NCBI GenBank assembly: GCA_018466975.1 | Contig: CM031562.1 | Span: 4,402,001-4,466,000, forward strand | Source of the DNA: Sparassis latifolia | Lineage: Eukaryota; Basidiomycota; Agaricomycetes; Polyporales; Sparassidaceae | Length of the DNA: 64,000 nucleotides | Direction: 5' to 3' | Shown here: one piece after another, positions 33,782 to 44,936 of the stretch | Layout of the letters: the number at the start of each line of letters is the position of its first letter | Position numbering within the stretch: the stretch's first letter is position 1 | Made by a program: the position numbers and the translations under genes | Notes under the pieces: generated by a model | Seen by the model: the letters and a program-made list of their open reading frames with translations, nothing else | What the model was told of the DNA's origin: nothing | Database searches by the model: none

Positions 33782-33983
33782 GCAAGAGCTTGAGCAAGAT
33801 CGCTTGAGGATGTGGAAGACGTTGAGGTCGACGTTGAGGTTGAGGATAGGTGATGGAAGACAGAGGGAAGGAGCGATGGGAGAAAGAGCGGTAAACACAA
33901 GATTATATACCTAGAAACCCAACCGTCCACGTGGAAGAGAGAAGGCAGAGGCGATGGGGGAAAGTGGGAGGAATGACTTGGTG

Positions 33984-33991
33984 TATTTATA
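33984..33991 (-). promoter_or_regulatory. Candidate minus-strand TATA box
   Basis: GCGTATAAATACACC on the minus strand, followed by pyrimidine-rich sequence. It would drive transcription leftwards through the repeat-rich region. Confidence 0.35.
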
Positions 33992-34349
33992 CGCTTCGAG
34001 GGCAAACCGCAGCATGAAATTTTCAAATCAAAGCGAAGATCTATGGCTGCCAGATGCATGAGTCAGAGTCCAATCTGAGCAACAAGCAAAGCAACGTACG
34101 CCACGAGGCAAGACACAATAGGATTTGAAGCCAAATCGGGTTTGGTTCCCATCAGATGGCAACGCTTGAGCCGTTTCCTTAATTTAGGGCACAACGGCAC
34201 TTCCATATAAGGATGGATCCAGCGACTTCCCTTGTTGATGACACTTTATGGCAGGCCGCGAGCTGACGGGGTTGCTGGTTCACCTCCAATGATATCTCTT
34301 GAGGGGAACACATACATCACCGAGAGACATCGGCAAGACAAGTGGGAAG

Positions 34350-34647
34350 TATGACGTACTCAGTCTCAGAGCTGATCGACAACGTTGGCGTTGAATATCT
34401 TCTCGCTGGAAATGGAAGTGGCCCGCGGAACTCCGAGGGGGTCTGTACCGGGGAATATTCGGCGAACGGGCTTGGTCTCAGCCACTGGATTCAACACATC
34501 CGCGTTTGGCAGGTGTGTTTGTTTGGCCTTGAAGTATTCCTAGTCATTTTGGCAATATTTGCCCGGGTAAGAGAGACGACGCGTAGGGACGATGCTTCAC
34601 ATGTGGCCAAAATCTACGCCAGACTCGCGCATTTCGTTCGTACATAG
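34350..34647 (+). CDS. Hypothetical small membrane protein
   Basis: A single frame from ATG at 34350 encodes about 98 residues with one hydrophobic segment (VCLFGLEVFLVILAIFARV) followed by basic residues, which would suit a single-pass protein. No homologue is recognised and codon use is not clearly that of a gene. Confidence 0.25.
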
Positions 34648-34818
34648 ATTCGCAATAGAGGTGAGAAGTCGTAGTCGAGCACAAGATCAAGGTGTGACAA
34701 GTGAACGATACACCCAGTCGTAATCCAATGTCATCTACACAGGAGCGTGTGTGGTGGGGCCAGACTCAATGCAAGTTGACCTCTTCCTCTTCACAGATAT
34801 ACCACCCAACCGAGACCA
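34648..34818. other. Short spacer
   Basis: Contains the 3' flank of the secreted precursor gene on the minus strand; nothing else seen. Confidence 0.4.
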
Positions 34819-35895
34819 TCAGGCGTGCGCAACGTTAGTCACGTTCTTCACCGGAGTCTGGGTATCCGCATGAGCCAGATTCGACGTGCCGTTCACCATG
34901 GTAAAGTTCTTCGGGAGGGCAGAGACGTCAGGGATCACGGGCGGCGGGCGGTTGCTGTCGATGTCGATCAAGCCCACATTCTGATATGCCTGGATCGGGG
35001 TCGGCTGCACACTCAGAGAGGAAGTGGGGTCCGGTGGGGGCGGGAGGAGGGCGTCGGTGTCGAGCACAAATGTATGGCGCTTCCCGGGCTGGTTGTGCAC
35101 GACTACTAGCCCGACGCGGGGGTGTGCGGGCTTGCCGTCCCTGCGCAAGTTCGTCACGGCGTTGTGCAACACGTTGGGCGAGGAAGTGCCTTCGGCATCA
35201 GAGCCGAACACCTCGCCGAGCACTGAGTGGGACACGGCAGAGGAGTTGGTGCGGGCTGCGCCCAACGTCTGCAGGCTCGACGAGACGGCCTTCGTGCCTG
35301 ACGAGATGCCGGGGTTCTGAGGAGCGCTGCCCGAGCTGGGTGCGCTATCCCCCGACTCGGGCCCCCTCCGCGCAGCTTCCTCAGGCGTAACCATGCCTGT
35401 CAAGGAGCGTTTCGACAGTAGAGAGGGATCTTTCAAAGCAGAGACGGGGTTCTGCTGCGTCACGTTCGGACCGATGTCTTGGTTGGAGACGCGGATTTGG
35501 CGACGCCCGAGGACACCGGAAGCGCTATCTGCGTCCGGGGCGCTGTCAGCCACCTGTTTCTCCACCGTCGCAGGATGATCCACCATCTCCAATGGTTCGC
35601 GCTTCGACAACAGGGAGGGATCTTCGAGTGCAGAGACCGGGTTTTGCTGCGTCACGTTCGGACCAATGTCGTGGTTGGCAATACGAATTTGGCGGCGCTG
35701 CAGACTGTCGGAGCGGCGAGGGAAGGGGACGAGAGGCTTCATCGGACCAGGGTTCGGCACCTCGCTAGGACCTATAAGGCCCATGGTAGCTGTCATTATG
35801 CCAGTAATCGTGACAGGAGTGGACATGGTAAGAGGCACAGCAGCAATGGAGACGGCCAGAGCGAAAGGAAGGATGGTGATGATGCAGGGACGCAT
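34819..35895 (-). CDS. Secreted Kex2-processed repeat protein (candidate peptide precursor)
   Basis: An uninterrupted 358-residue frame starts at ATG 35895, the first ATG in frame. It opens with a signal peptide (MRPCIITILPFALAVSIAA). Two nearly identical 29-residue units, QIRIANHDIGPNVTQQNPVS+ALEDPSLLS at 35605-35691 and QIRVSNQDIGPNVTQQNPVS+ALKDPSLLS at 35413-35499, are each preceded by RR and followed by KR, the cleavage sites of the Golgi protease Kex2. They are separated by acidic Ser/Pro/Ala linkers. A third dibasic-bounded segment (DGKPAHPRVGLVVVHNQPG) lies further on. The C-terminal part is Pro/Ser-rich with N-glycosylation sites (NFT, NGT, NVT). This is the layout of fungal KEP-type secreted precursors. 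No DUF3328 partner is visible. PRM1 is divergent, 1.1 kb away. Function is unknown. Confidence 0.75.
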   Translation of the reverse strand: MRPCIITILPFALAVSIAAVPLTMSTPVTITGIMTATMGLIGPSEVPNPGPMKPLVPFPRRSDSLQRRQIRIANHDIGPNVTQQNPVSALEDPSLLSKREPLEMVDHPATVEKQVADSAPDADSASGVLGRRQIRVSNQDIGPNVTQQNPVSALKDPSLLSKRSLTGMVTPEEAARRGPESGDSAPSSGSAPQNPGISSGTKAVSSSLQTLGAARTNSSAVSHSVLGEVFGSDAEGTSSPNVLHNAVTNLRRDGKPAHPRVGLVVVHNQPGKRHTFVLDTDALLPPPPDPTSSLSVQPTPIQAYQNVGLIDIDSNRPPPVIPDVSALPKNFTMVNGTSNLAHADTQTPVKNVTNVAHA

Positions 35896-37023
35896 GGTGG
35901 CAAGATGTTCCAAGGATCTTGAAGCAGGGGAGAAATGACCGGGGAGAATAGTGATGTCGTCTGTAGACAAAGCGGGTACGCACGATAGTGCTAGGATGTG
36001 AGCGCGTTGCAATTGCTTGAGCGTAAGAACTTGAAGCAGAAAAGACGAACGGGGTGTGACGAGGTGATATGTCTACGAGGCTGACGCTGACAGCTTCGTC
36101 GATCACTTGCAGCAGACACGGTGCCGACCACTCCAAGCTGTATATGTGGTGCTTCTGAATCTGATTCATTGGAATGGACGAGCGTTACACGGTGGGCATT
36201 CACTCCCTCGTTTTGCTGCGAATCTGCGTGCAAGGATAGAATGCCCGGACTTCTTGCTCTGTTTAATTGAGGTGTTTACCAGAATATCAGCCAAAGACAG
36301 TACCACTCAAACATTGAGCTCCTGGACTTCCATCACGATGTACTTACACTCCAAGCACGCACAGAGACAACGCCTACCAGTCGCCATAAGACAAAGACTT
36401 GCAATGGCAAGCAAGCGCTCTCAGCTCCCAGAGCTGCAGTCATATGCAGAGCACGGGGGTACAAATGCCGCCGGCACGCCGCGCTCGGGTTTGTGTACAG
36501 CCCGTCCTCGCAGACCGTGAGGATTGGCACCCAAGTTTACTTCATTGGTAACAATTAGTATCGGAATCCGCAGCAAAAGTGGGCGCCCCGGGCACGGTTG
36601 GTGATTCGGAGAAGTCAATACTTGCAGAAAATGCTCTAGACGAGGCAGATATTGCAACGCATTAGCTCTTCCAAACCTCGATGCTAAGACGATCTTGCAG
36701 ACCTGTCCGCTCGAGTCTGTATTAGTTCCGGACATTCAGTTAGTATGGGGTTGCACGCGAGATTAGATCGAGATAAACTTCCGACACGTGGAGGTTCCAA
36801 ATCAGGGTAGTCTATTGTGGTGACCTGCCAGCCTTTCATTGTTCTCTGCACAGACGGCGACAAGCACACAATGAGTTCTCCGCTCCTAAAACACCTCGCA
36901 ATGTATTTTTCTTTCCCTCTCTTCCGGGATACCTCTTCTCTCCTTCCGCGCCACGCACGTCGACGACCTCCTTAGAAGTTCGAGCACATTGCACTCCGTC
37001 GCCGGCCGACCTATTCGTTCACG
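35896..37023. promoter_or_regulatory. Divergent upstream region between the repeat precursor and PRM1
   Basis: Only short frames occur here. It must contain both promoters. I looked for repeated HMG- or pheromone-response-like motifs by eye and saw none that is convincing. Confidence 0.4.
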
Positions 37024-40000
37024 ATGTCTGCTCGCGGCTTGTCTCCACCTCCTCTTTACGACTCTCCTTCACATGCGACCACCACTCTCAAGCCCTACCT
37101 TGAACTTCCCCACCTGCTCTCTCTTACATGGCTCGCCTACCCCATCCTCTCCTTGCTCTTCGTCGTCTTCCGACTCCAGCTCTCCGTTGCGTCTGCACAG
37201 GGTTCCGTTGCGGGCGCAAAGCAGGATCTTCTCAGCAGCTGTAACGCCGCTCAGCACGCAGCCACCGCTGCGGCGAGCATGCCGCGTTATCTCGCAGTCG
37301 CCGTGAACCACCAGATCACCAATGCGGTCAACGACATGCTCGACGCTGCTCGTGATACCATGATCCTCGCTCTAACCATCATGGAGGCGATCATCAACTT
37401 TATCGTAGACACCTATCGCTCAACGTTCCTCTGCTTCTTGGAGTTGGTGGTGCGAGGTGGCCTGTCCATTCTCATCGGGTTTGTCCAAGAGGTGAGTTCG
37501 TCAGACCTTTTGCTGCAGTTGTGTCAGCGCTCTCTGGGCTAGTTTTCTACGCACGTGATATGCCAGTATACCCTTTGTTCGCGTCTGGCGTTGGGCATGC
37601 AATCGTGGATGCTCATCACACGGTAAATTGTCCTCGCGAGGTGCATTTGCAAAGAAGTCGCGTCCACCGGGAGACATAGTCTCGTGACCAGCCGTTCTGA
37701 GATTCGACCCTGGTTTAGATTCGGTGTGGAGGGTCGTCAGAACATCTGGTCATTTTTTATAGGCCGGGGTTGGGTTCGTCACACAATATGACCTCAGCCA
37801 AGATTCGAAACACGAGAACCGTCGCACGACACATTTGTTGGTCCCTGATACCTCAGATAGAGTTGATGATACACATACAGTCGCATTCATGAACAAATTC
37901 TGTCAGGAGAGGCCGAGGGATGTGTATACAAGAGGGACGGACGCTTTGTCGTGCGCCATGCGATGCCATTCGTGCCGCTCTTCTACTCAGTTCTTCCGAG
38001 TAGACGCTCCGAGAATGCATCTCGCAAGGAATGGGACTCTCGTCCACAGAATGGCAGAATGGCAGTGCAGCCCCGTCATTTGTTCGCGTCTAGTGTCAAA
38101 CGATGTTGGTGCGTGCACGTGTGGACGCTGAATGCGTTCCAAACGCGCTCGTGAAGGCGCATCTGCCGCGACAGTGGAACTGACATGGGAGCTGTTGCCT
38201 CGCCATTTTCACATGTCAATCCGCAACAACTCTATGCTACGATGCTGACGATTTTGTTGCGCAGGCCAACAGCTTTCTTTCGTCCACTCTGGGCAGCATT
38301 CGGACATCCATCCAAAATGATGTCAGTTCTGCGAATTCGGCCATTGCGAGTGCGGTGAACGAGATCAACAAGATCAACCCTTTCGGTAACATATCAGTGC
38401 CGCAGTTCAGCATTCCGAGCTTGACTTCATTGGAGAACGTCACCCTTCCGAGCGACTTCGAGAGCGCGCTGATTTCTCTCAACAATTCGTTGCCAACGCT
38501 GTCGACCCTCAAGTCCGATCTTGATTCCATGTACGTTTTGTCGCCCCGCCACCGTTGTCGCCGACTAATACCGTTCGCAGTCTTGACACTCCGTTCGAGC
38601 TCGTAGTCAAGGAAATCAACGAGACCTTCGCAAATATGACGTTCACCGTGAATGCTCTACCCATTCCGCAGCAGAATACCCTCACCTTTTGCGACAACCT
38701 GGACACTTCGGTCGTCGACGATCTTGCTCGCGATATCGTCAAGGTGGCTAAGATTGGCACGGTCATCCTGCTTGTGCTCGCCGTGCTTCTGCTCGCTTCC
38801 AACTGCTTGCTGGAGTGGTACAAGTGGCGCCTCCTGAAGAAACACCTGCAGAGGACCCGCGACGCGTGGACGTCGGACCCCAGCGTCTATAACATCACAG
38901 TCGCGAAGACGTCTGTGCCCACGGTTGACATGAGCGACCATAACCTGATGGTTCTCCAGGCGGACGCGCTTCATCCGCACCTGATGAAGATCGCGAATAT
39001 GCTTGCGAGATTGTTCCGCATGAGCCCGTCGCAATACATTCACCTTCGTTGGTTCTTCCACTATGTTTTCCACCCGCCGGCTCTCGCATGCTTCCTGATC
39101 GGATTTTTTGGCCTGCTTTCGGTGCAGATCCAGATCATCGCTATCAGACCTCTCGCAGACAAGTATTCGCAGCAGGCTGCCGCGTCAGTCTCAGGGTACA
39201 CCGATCTCATCGCTACGTCGATCAACAGCAGCATGTACAACCAGTCGTCTGTCTATGCCGACCAGGTGAATGCGCAAGTGGATATTGTTCAGTCAACGGT
39301 GAACGACGGCCTCTTTGGCTGGGTCAATAGCACGACTACCACGCTCAACGACACGATTAATGCATTTTACAACGATCTCCAGGATGCAGTCTCCACGGTG
39401 TTCAACGGCACGATCCTCGAGAGCCCGGTCTCGGAGTTCATCAAGTGCTTCATCGGCGGGAAGGTCAGCGACATCGAAATCGCGCTCACGTTTTTGCACA
39501 ACAACCTGAACATCAACATCCCACGCGTGAACGAGTCCGCGCTCGTGCTCTCTTCCGCGCAGGTGAACGAGATGACGGCGCCGATCGCGACGGCGGCCGT
39601 GGGCGGGGGTTCCAACAACAGCACGGGTATCCTCGGCACCCTGATTGCAGACTACATCGAGGGGCTGAAGAAGGAGCGGATCATGTTCTCGATCTTCATG
39701 GGCCTCTGGGGCATCGTCGTCCTCATGGCGCTCGCCATCATCTTCTGGCACGCGTATGGCAGGGACTGGCTGGAGGCGCACCGCAGGCGCAAGTGGCAGC
39801 GGAGGCAGCGAGCGGGAATCAACGGACTGGTGATTCCTTTCCGGAACACCAGCACTTCGACCCCTGTGCCCCCTTTGAAGGACGAGGATGGTGGAGAGAT
39901 GGTGGAGGTTAACTTGCCCTCGTTCACGCCCATGCCTTCTCCCCATCCCCGCTCTGGTATCTTCGACGGTATTCGTACGTCGATGCGCCGCCACAGCGGC

Positions 40001-40840
40001 ACCCCTTCGCAGGGCCATCTGCTGCAACCCCCTTCACACCCGCTGAGCATGCGCAAACCCCAATTCGAGAAGAGTTGGGACAGCTTCCTTGATCATAGCG
40101 CCGCTGCTGCTTCCGCACAGCGTCACAGCAGCAGCCCCAGTATCAGCCATCCGACGAAGCTGATGTCGCTAGGGAGCAGGGGCCGCGAGCGGTTCACGGG
40201 CGACGAGAAGCAGGCCGATGTTGAAGGGGGCGCATCGGACAAGCATACCACCTCGTGGTTTCCCCGGCTGTGGAACGTGATGCGGAAGAACGATCGAGCA
40301 GAGGAGCAAATGGATGAGACATCTTCGCCTCGCGCAAGGGCGCGCCCTCAACTTACCATTAGAGTGGACGCGCCGTCGACCGAGAGCGACGATCTGACTG
40401 TAGTAGACGGTGCTGACGTTGATGATACTCCTCGTTCTGCTTGGTCGGTGTCGCCAGTGCTCTCTCCTCCCAAGTTACCCTGGATGCACAAACAGACACC
40501 TGCGAGGAAGTCTGATCTCCCATCCTCACATACTTCCAAGCCTCTACGCACTGACGTTCCTGTGAGCGTGGACTCCGTCTATGGTCCGCCTGAACCGCAG
40601 TTTCCTGTCGCTGTTCCCTTGCACCATGGCTTCGAACCAGATCCATCGATGCCCCACATAAGAGTACTTGTGCCACCTTCGCTCCACCCCACGATTATCG
40701 CGCACTCCTCCCAGGCGGTGGACCCGTTCGTAACGCCCTTTGACGACGAGCACCAGGTGCCAGATGTCCAAGTTTCATCCGATCCCTTCTCCGTGAGAAG
40801 GAGCATCCCCACGAACCCTTTCATTGCTATGGCTCTATGA
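37024..40840 (+). CDS. PRM1: Plasma membrane fusion protein Prm1
   Basis: Three exons (37024-37491, 38265-38530, 38581-40840) give 997 residues. The order of hydrophobic segments fits Prm1: an early one ([19 protein letters not shown]), one near [36 protein letters not shown] before the Trp-rich [34 protein letters not shown], and a last one ([20 protein letters not shown]) followed by a long Ser/Pro-rich cytosolic tail. The extracellular loops carry many N-glycosylation sites and the conserved [13 protein letters not shown] and [16 protein letters not shown]. Prm1 acts in plasma-membrane fusion of mating or fusing hyphae. The first intron is 773 bases, far longer than any other here. The C-terminal tail is longer than in yeast. 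Confidence 0.9.
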
Positions 40841-43030
40841 GTGGGTGATCTCTTCATTATCTTTGTATTGATGTACGCGCTATCTGTTATTGGGCACGCT
40901 CTCGCATATGTGCTGCTCATCATCACTCCTTGTAGGCTCTCGCCTCTGCATATTGTATTGTTATCTCTCGTCTCTGACACTGATTGGTCCACTGACGTTG
41001 TAGCACAACCACTGTCGTATGCGCGCACATATACATAGAGACCGCTATATAATCGAGTACAGTCGTGTATATTATCCGCGTTTGAAATCGTATGAAGGGA
41101 TGTGATGTGTCTTGGATTGCAAGTCGGGCACTTCCAACTTATGCCCGTCAGAAGTCTACTACTAGTTCTGTACTCCGGTACGGCGTCTTTCACCATACTT
41201 CTTGCATAAATGTGTATAAACGACAGCAAGCACTGACTATGGATGCGGCGGCTCTCATGATTGATCGCAGCTACATAGTCTGATCAGAGCAATCATGGTA
41301 GCCGCCGCATTTGCATGATCGATGTCAATCACTGCGTTTTCGCCGTTCTAGTAGGGGGTCTGCTACGAATAGGCTACGCCAGATAGAATACATAGTTTGA
41401 TGGGTAGCCGAAATCGCAATGTGAAGATAGGCGGAGTAGGGCAGATAGCGAACATAGCTGTGACCCCCACTGCTATGTCATAAATCTTGATGTGAAAGAT
41501 GTGTGCTAGCCCACATAGCTTATGCATCGCATTTGGTGCACGATCTCACTTATCTACGACCATCTGCTACGTGAGCTATACTACATCACTGTGCTCCTTT
41601 CTATACAGGCTTTCTGGTGTACCTTGCACCAGCTACATTGGCTATTCCACGTAGCGATTTCAAGCTTGACGTACATATAACTAGTGCTAAGTTCAGGCCT
41701 CCATCGGCCCAAGCGCATCATCGTGTCCAAGGTCAAGTTCACCTGGCGTACACTACGTGCTGGTTCTGCGCCCTTCCATCCACAGATTCACTGGCCCGTT
41801 GACCGCTGTCTAAACATATTTCTGGCGTGCCGTCGCCGTCACCTTAAGAGCGAGGAGTGCTGCGTTGCCTTCTATCTCCATGACATGGTCTCTGCATGCT
41901 CTTGGTCTCTCGGGTCATGGCTGAACATGCGATGTGCTCTACAATTCTTGTGTTTGTCCAAAGTTGGGATGCTCCATTGACACCTCTCGTGACAGGTATG
42001 TGAGAAACAGACTGCGTCGCAAACCCCATCGGAAGATCGACATGCAAAGTCTATTCTGTTGCAGGTGTGATTAGGTATGCAGTAGGGGATGTGAGCGCAT
42101 CAGGAGTATCTACTATTAGTATATAATGGAATAGATGGGTGTTGTTGATGGTAGCCATGGAGCATCGCCAATATAGCTGAAGTTTGATATTTCTTGTAGC
42201 CTGGAAAGTGTATGCTGTAGCTTCTAGACTGCTAGTGACTACGTGCTGCGCGGCATAGCCAACGTATCACCTTGTTCACTACAGGGGATCGCACAGTGAA
42301 AGATACACTTGAAGCTTGGTAACCCAGCTTGGGGGTTGATATGCAGAAATATGCGGCGTAGCCCAGGTCCTAGTTATACCACGTATCCATGGGGGTATCT
42401 TGCACCTAGACATAAGGGCAAAAACGCAGTGAATGCAAAACATACCAATACGGGGCTGGCTCAGGGCGGCAGCAGTCGTGCCACAGGTACACAGGCACAT
42501 ATCCGAGTACCAAGCCTACCTGAAGATGAGTATAAATGCCAGCTTCGTCCCGCGGCTGTAAGCTGCGACGTCGAACCTCTATAGTCGCGCACCCAAGCCC
42601 TCCCTTAGGCGGGGACCTGAAGCTGCCTACAAAGGTACGCTATTCTCCTAAATCCCCCTCCAACACTGACAACTCCATGAAGTTTGAAGAGGTTAGTCGT
42701 CAAGAACATGCGATGCTGGTTCGTTTTCAGCAGCTGAAACACTCTAGTAGCTCAGTGTCACAATATTGACACTCTCCAGAGATTTTCCCTAGTGACCGAG
42801 TCCTGTGGTGCGTCCGCCGTGATCCATACTTTCGGAATATCGTCCAATTATAGCATCTTCTTCGAGTAACGTTCACGGACACTCACAGACCAAGGGACCT
42901 GCGTGTGATGTGTCTAGTGCTTGCGGATATCATATATTCTCTCCAGATTTGTGTAGAAAGTCCGGGATGTGTTTGCTGATGTTAACTCTGAACCAGGAAC
43001 ACTTACGTTCAAAACATCTCGGCCACCCCC
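40841..43030. other. 2.2-kb intergenic region without a supported gene
   Basis: Only short frames are present. Apart from the hairpin at 41243-41310, the sequence is rich in CTACGTAG, GCTACG and ATAGCT-like words between 41270 and 42260, but no clear unit length can be assigned. Confidence 0.45.
41243..41310. repeat. Inverted repeat (21-bp arms, 26-base loop)
   Basis: ATGCGGCGGCTCTCATGATTG at 41243-41263 (first 20 shown plus G) is mirrored by its reverse complement at 41290-41310 with two mismatches. Transcribed, it would form a stable hairpin. Confidence 0.7.
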
Positions 43031-44368
43031 ATGTCGTCCGTCATTCCTTCACCGGCGTTACCTCTGGAAGTTCTAGAGCATATCACCGATTGGATTGGCA
43101 AGTGGCCGACCCATGTCTACAATATGGAGCGGAATGAGTTTGTATGGAGTGAGAGCCGAGATGCGACACTCCTGGCCTGCGCTCTGACATGTCACGCCTG
43201 GTACTTCAGAAGTCGTCTTAATCTCCTTCGCAGTATCAGGTTTCCCTCTCGGGAGCGTTTGGCCAAATTCACGGCTTTCCTGGCTGCGAAGCCTCACTTC
43301 GGCGAATACGTCGCATCAATATACATCGAGAACGAACTTGGAAGCAATTCTCATAAAGCTGTGCCTCCCGTGGCACCCTTTCCGCTCATGCTAGCGCGCT
43401 ACTTGCCCCAGCTAGGATTCCTGCAGTTCAAATTGTCAACATTTCCACTGGTCCACAACAGTTTTTATTTAGGCTTGTCGGAATTCACGTCTCTCGTGCA
43501 TCTCAGTGTGAGAAGCATCAATTTTCGCTCTGTCGAAGACTTCGGTCGCCTCGCGTTTGGCTTCCCTAATCTTCAGATTCTCTCCTGCACCAACATTCAG
43601 TGGACGAAGAATAGATTCGATCCCCTCGTTATTCGTCGCCATGGTCCTCACACACACTTGACCGATCTCCACGTTATGGGGTTACCTGCGAGTATCGCGG
43701 ATATATTCCGTGTCTTCGTCGATGCGACGGCAGGCGCCTCTCTCCGTGACATAAAGCTATACACTTCGGTTCCACTTCAGGATATGGAGACAATCGGATT
43801 GGGCAGATTGTGGCAAGCTGCAGGCGCATCTCTTCGTTTGGTGGAGTTCGGTGTCTTTGCCAACGTCAATCTTGACGCAGAAAAATTGAAGAACACAGTG
43901 GGTAAGTATTTTCCGCACACTGTGTGATGCATGCCCTGATCCGTTATTATAGAACAGCATCTCAGCCTTGCGCAGAATGTCAACCTCACCTCCCTCACGA
44001 TGGGGCTTATGGTTGGCAATGACCCGGACTACTCCTGGTTACCCGTATTTCTCTCCCAGATCACATCTCGTGAATTTCACGAGATTATATTCAATGTGTG
44101 GATCCCGCCCCAATTTCACGGCGATCCAAACATAGAAGGAATAATCCAGAGAGTCCTCGATTTGATTCATTGCAATCTCATTGAGGAGACACTCTCCCTT
44201 ACGAAGTTTGCCAAGTTGCAATCAGTCACGTTCAAGATCCCGAGAACAACTGAAGTCTGGAAGTGGGACGAAGCACTCTTGACTCGGTTGCCGAAGTTGC
44301 ACACACGGAATATCCTGCATTGTAGTGTGCGTGTTATTGTTCGCTCCAAGTGGGAGCGATGTTATTGA
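43031..44368 (+). CDS. F-box/LRR-like protein
   Basis: Two exons (43031-43901, 43953-44368) give 428 residues. The N-terminus PALPLEVLEHITDWIG followed by LLACALTCHAWYFRSRLNLL matches the degenerate F-box of basidiomycete proteins, which in SCF ubiquitin ligases binds Skp1. The rest shows irregular leucine-rich stretches (LPQLGFLQFKLS, FTSLVHLSVRSINF, FPNLQILSC), as is usual for the large agaricomycete F-box expansions. The start is the first ATG of the frame. No substrate can be predicted. Confidence 0.8.
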
Positions 44369-44936
44369 ATATCCCCTGATTATTATTTAGGCGTAGATGT
44401 CAAATAGAACCCCAGGGCTACAAGCATCGCGCTAGATGATGGCAAGCTCACACCGCACTGCAAATCTATCATGGTTTGATACCATAGGCGTGTACAGAGC
44501 TCAATTGTATACTTATGTTATCTGTTCTCTGTCTATCCTTGTGTCCGTTCGTGTTCGTTCGCGTAGGAGAAAGCTCTCCGGTTGTGACAAACCTCAGCTT
44601 CATCTGACTCCGCTTAACTATCGGTTGGTTGTTTATCGTGCCCAATTGAAGTCGAGCCTTCAAACGTTTTTTTTCTTTATTCCCGTAGTACTACTACTCT
44701 ACTCACTGTATCACAGTACCACCGCGATTGTTAAGGCAGTGGTTACATCACCTGCTGACCATCAGACGCAGGTTTTGAAAGGAATTCCCTTGAGCACCGT
44801 ACGTGGACGTATGCGAATTTGCAGAGTACAGGTACAGTGTAAATGAATGCCAGTGAATCGATCGTGAAAGATATGTATGCAGGCTATCATGCTGTGAGAC
44901 TCGTCCTGTAGCATACTCTTGGGACGTTGTAGAACA
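44369..44936. other. Convergent 3' flanks
   Basis: Space between the stops of the F-box gene and the minus-strand monooxygenase. Short frames only. Confidence 0.4.

Noticed and set aside
37680..37730. GAGATTCGACCCTGGTTTAG inside the PRM1 intron considered as a tRNA B box
   Set aside because: No A box or cloverleaf could be drawn around it.
39293..40027. 244-codon minus-strand frame opposite PRM1
   Set aside because: Antisense shadow of a GC-rich coding exon; the plus-strand protein is clearly Prm1.
41300..42260. CTACGTAG/ATAGCT-rich stretch considered as a satellite
   Set aside because: No constant unit length or alignable repeats could be found by eye.
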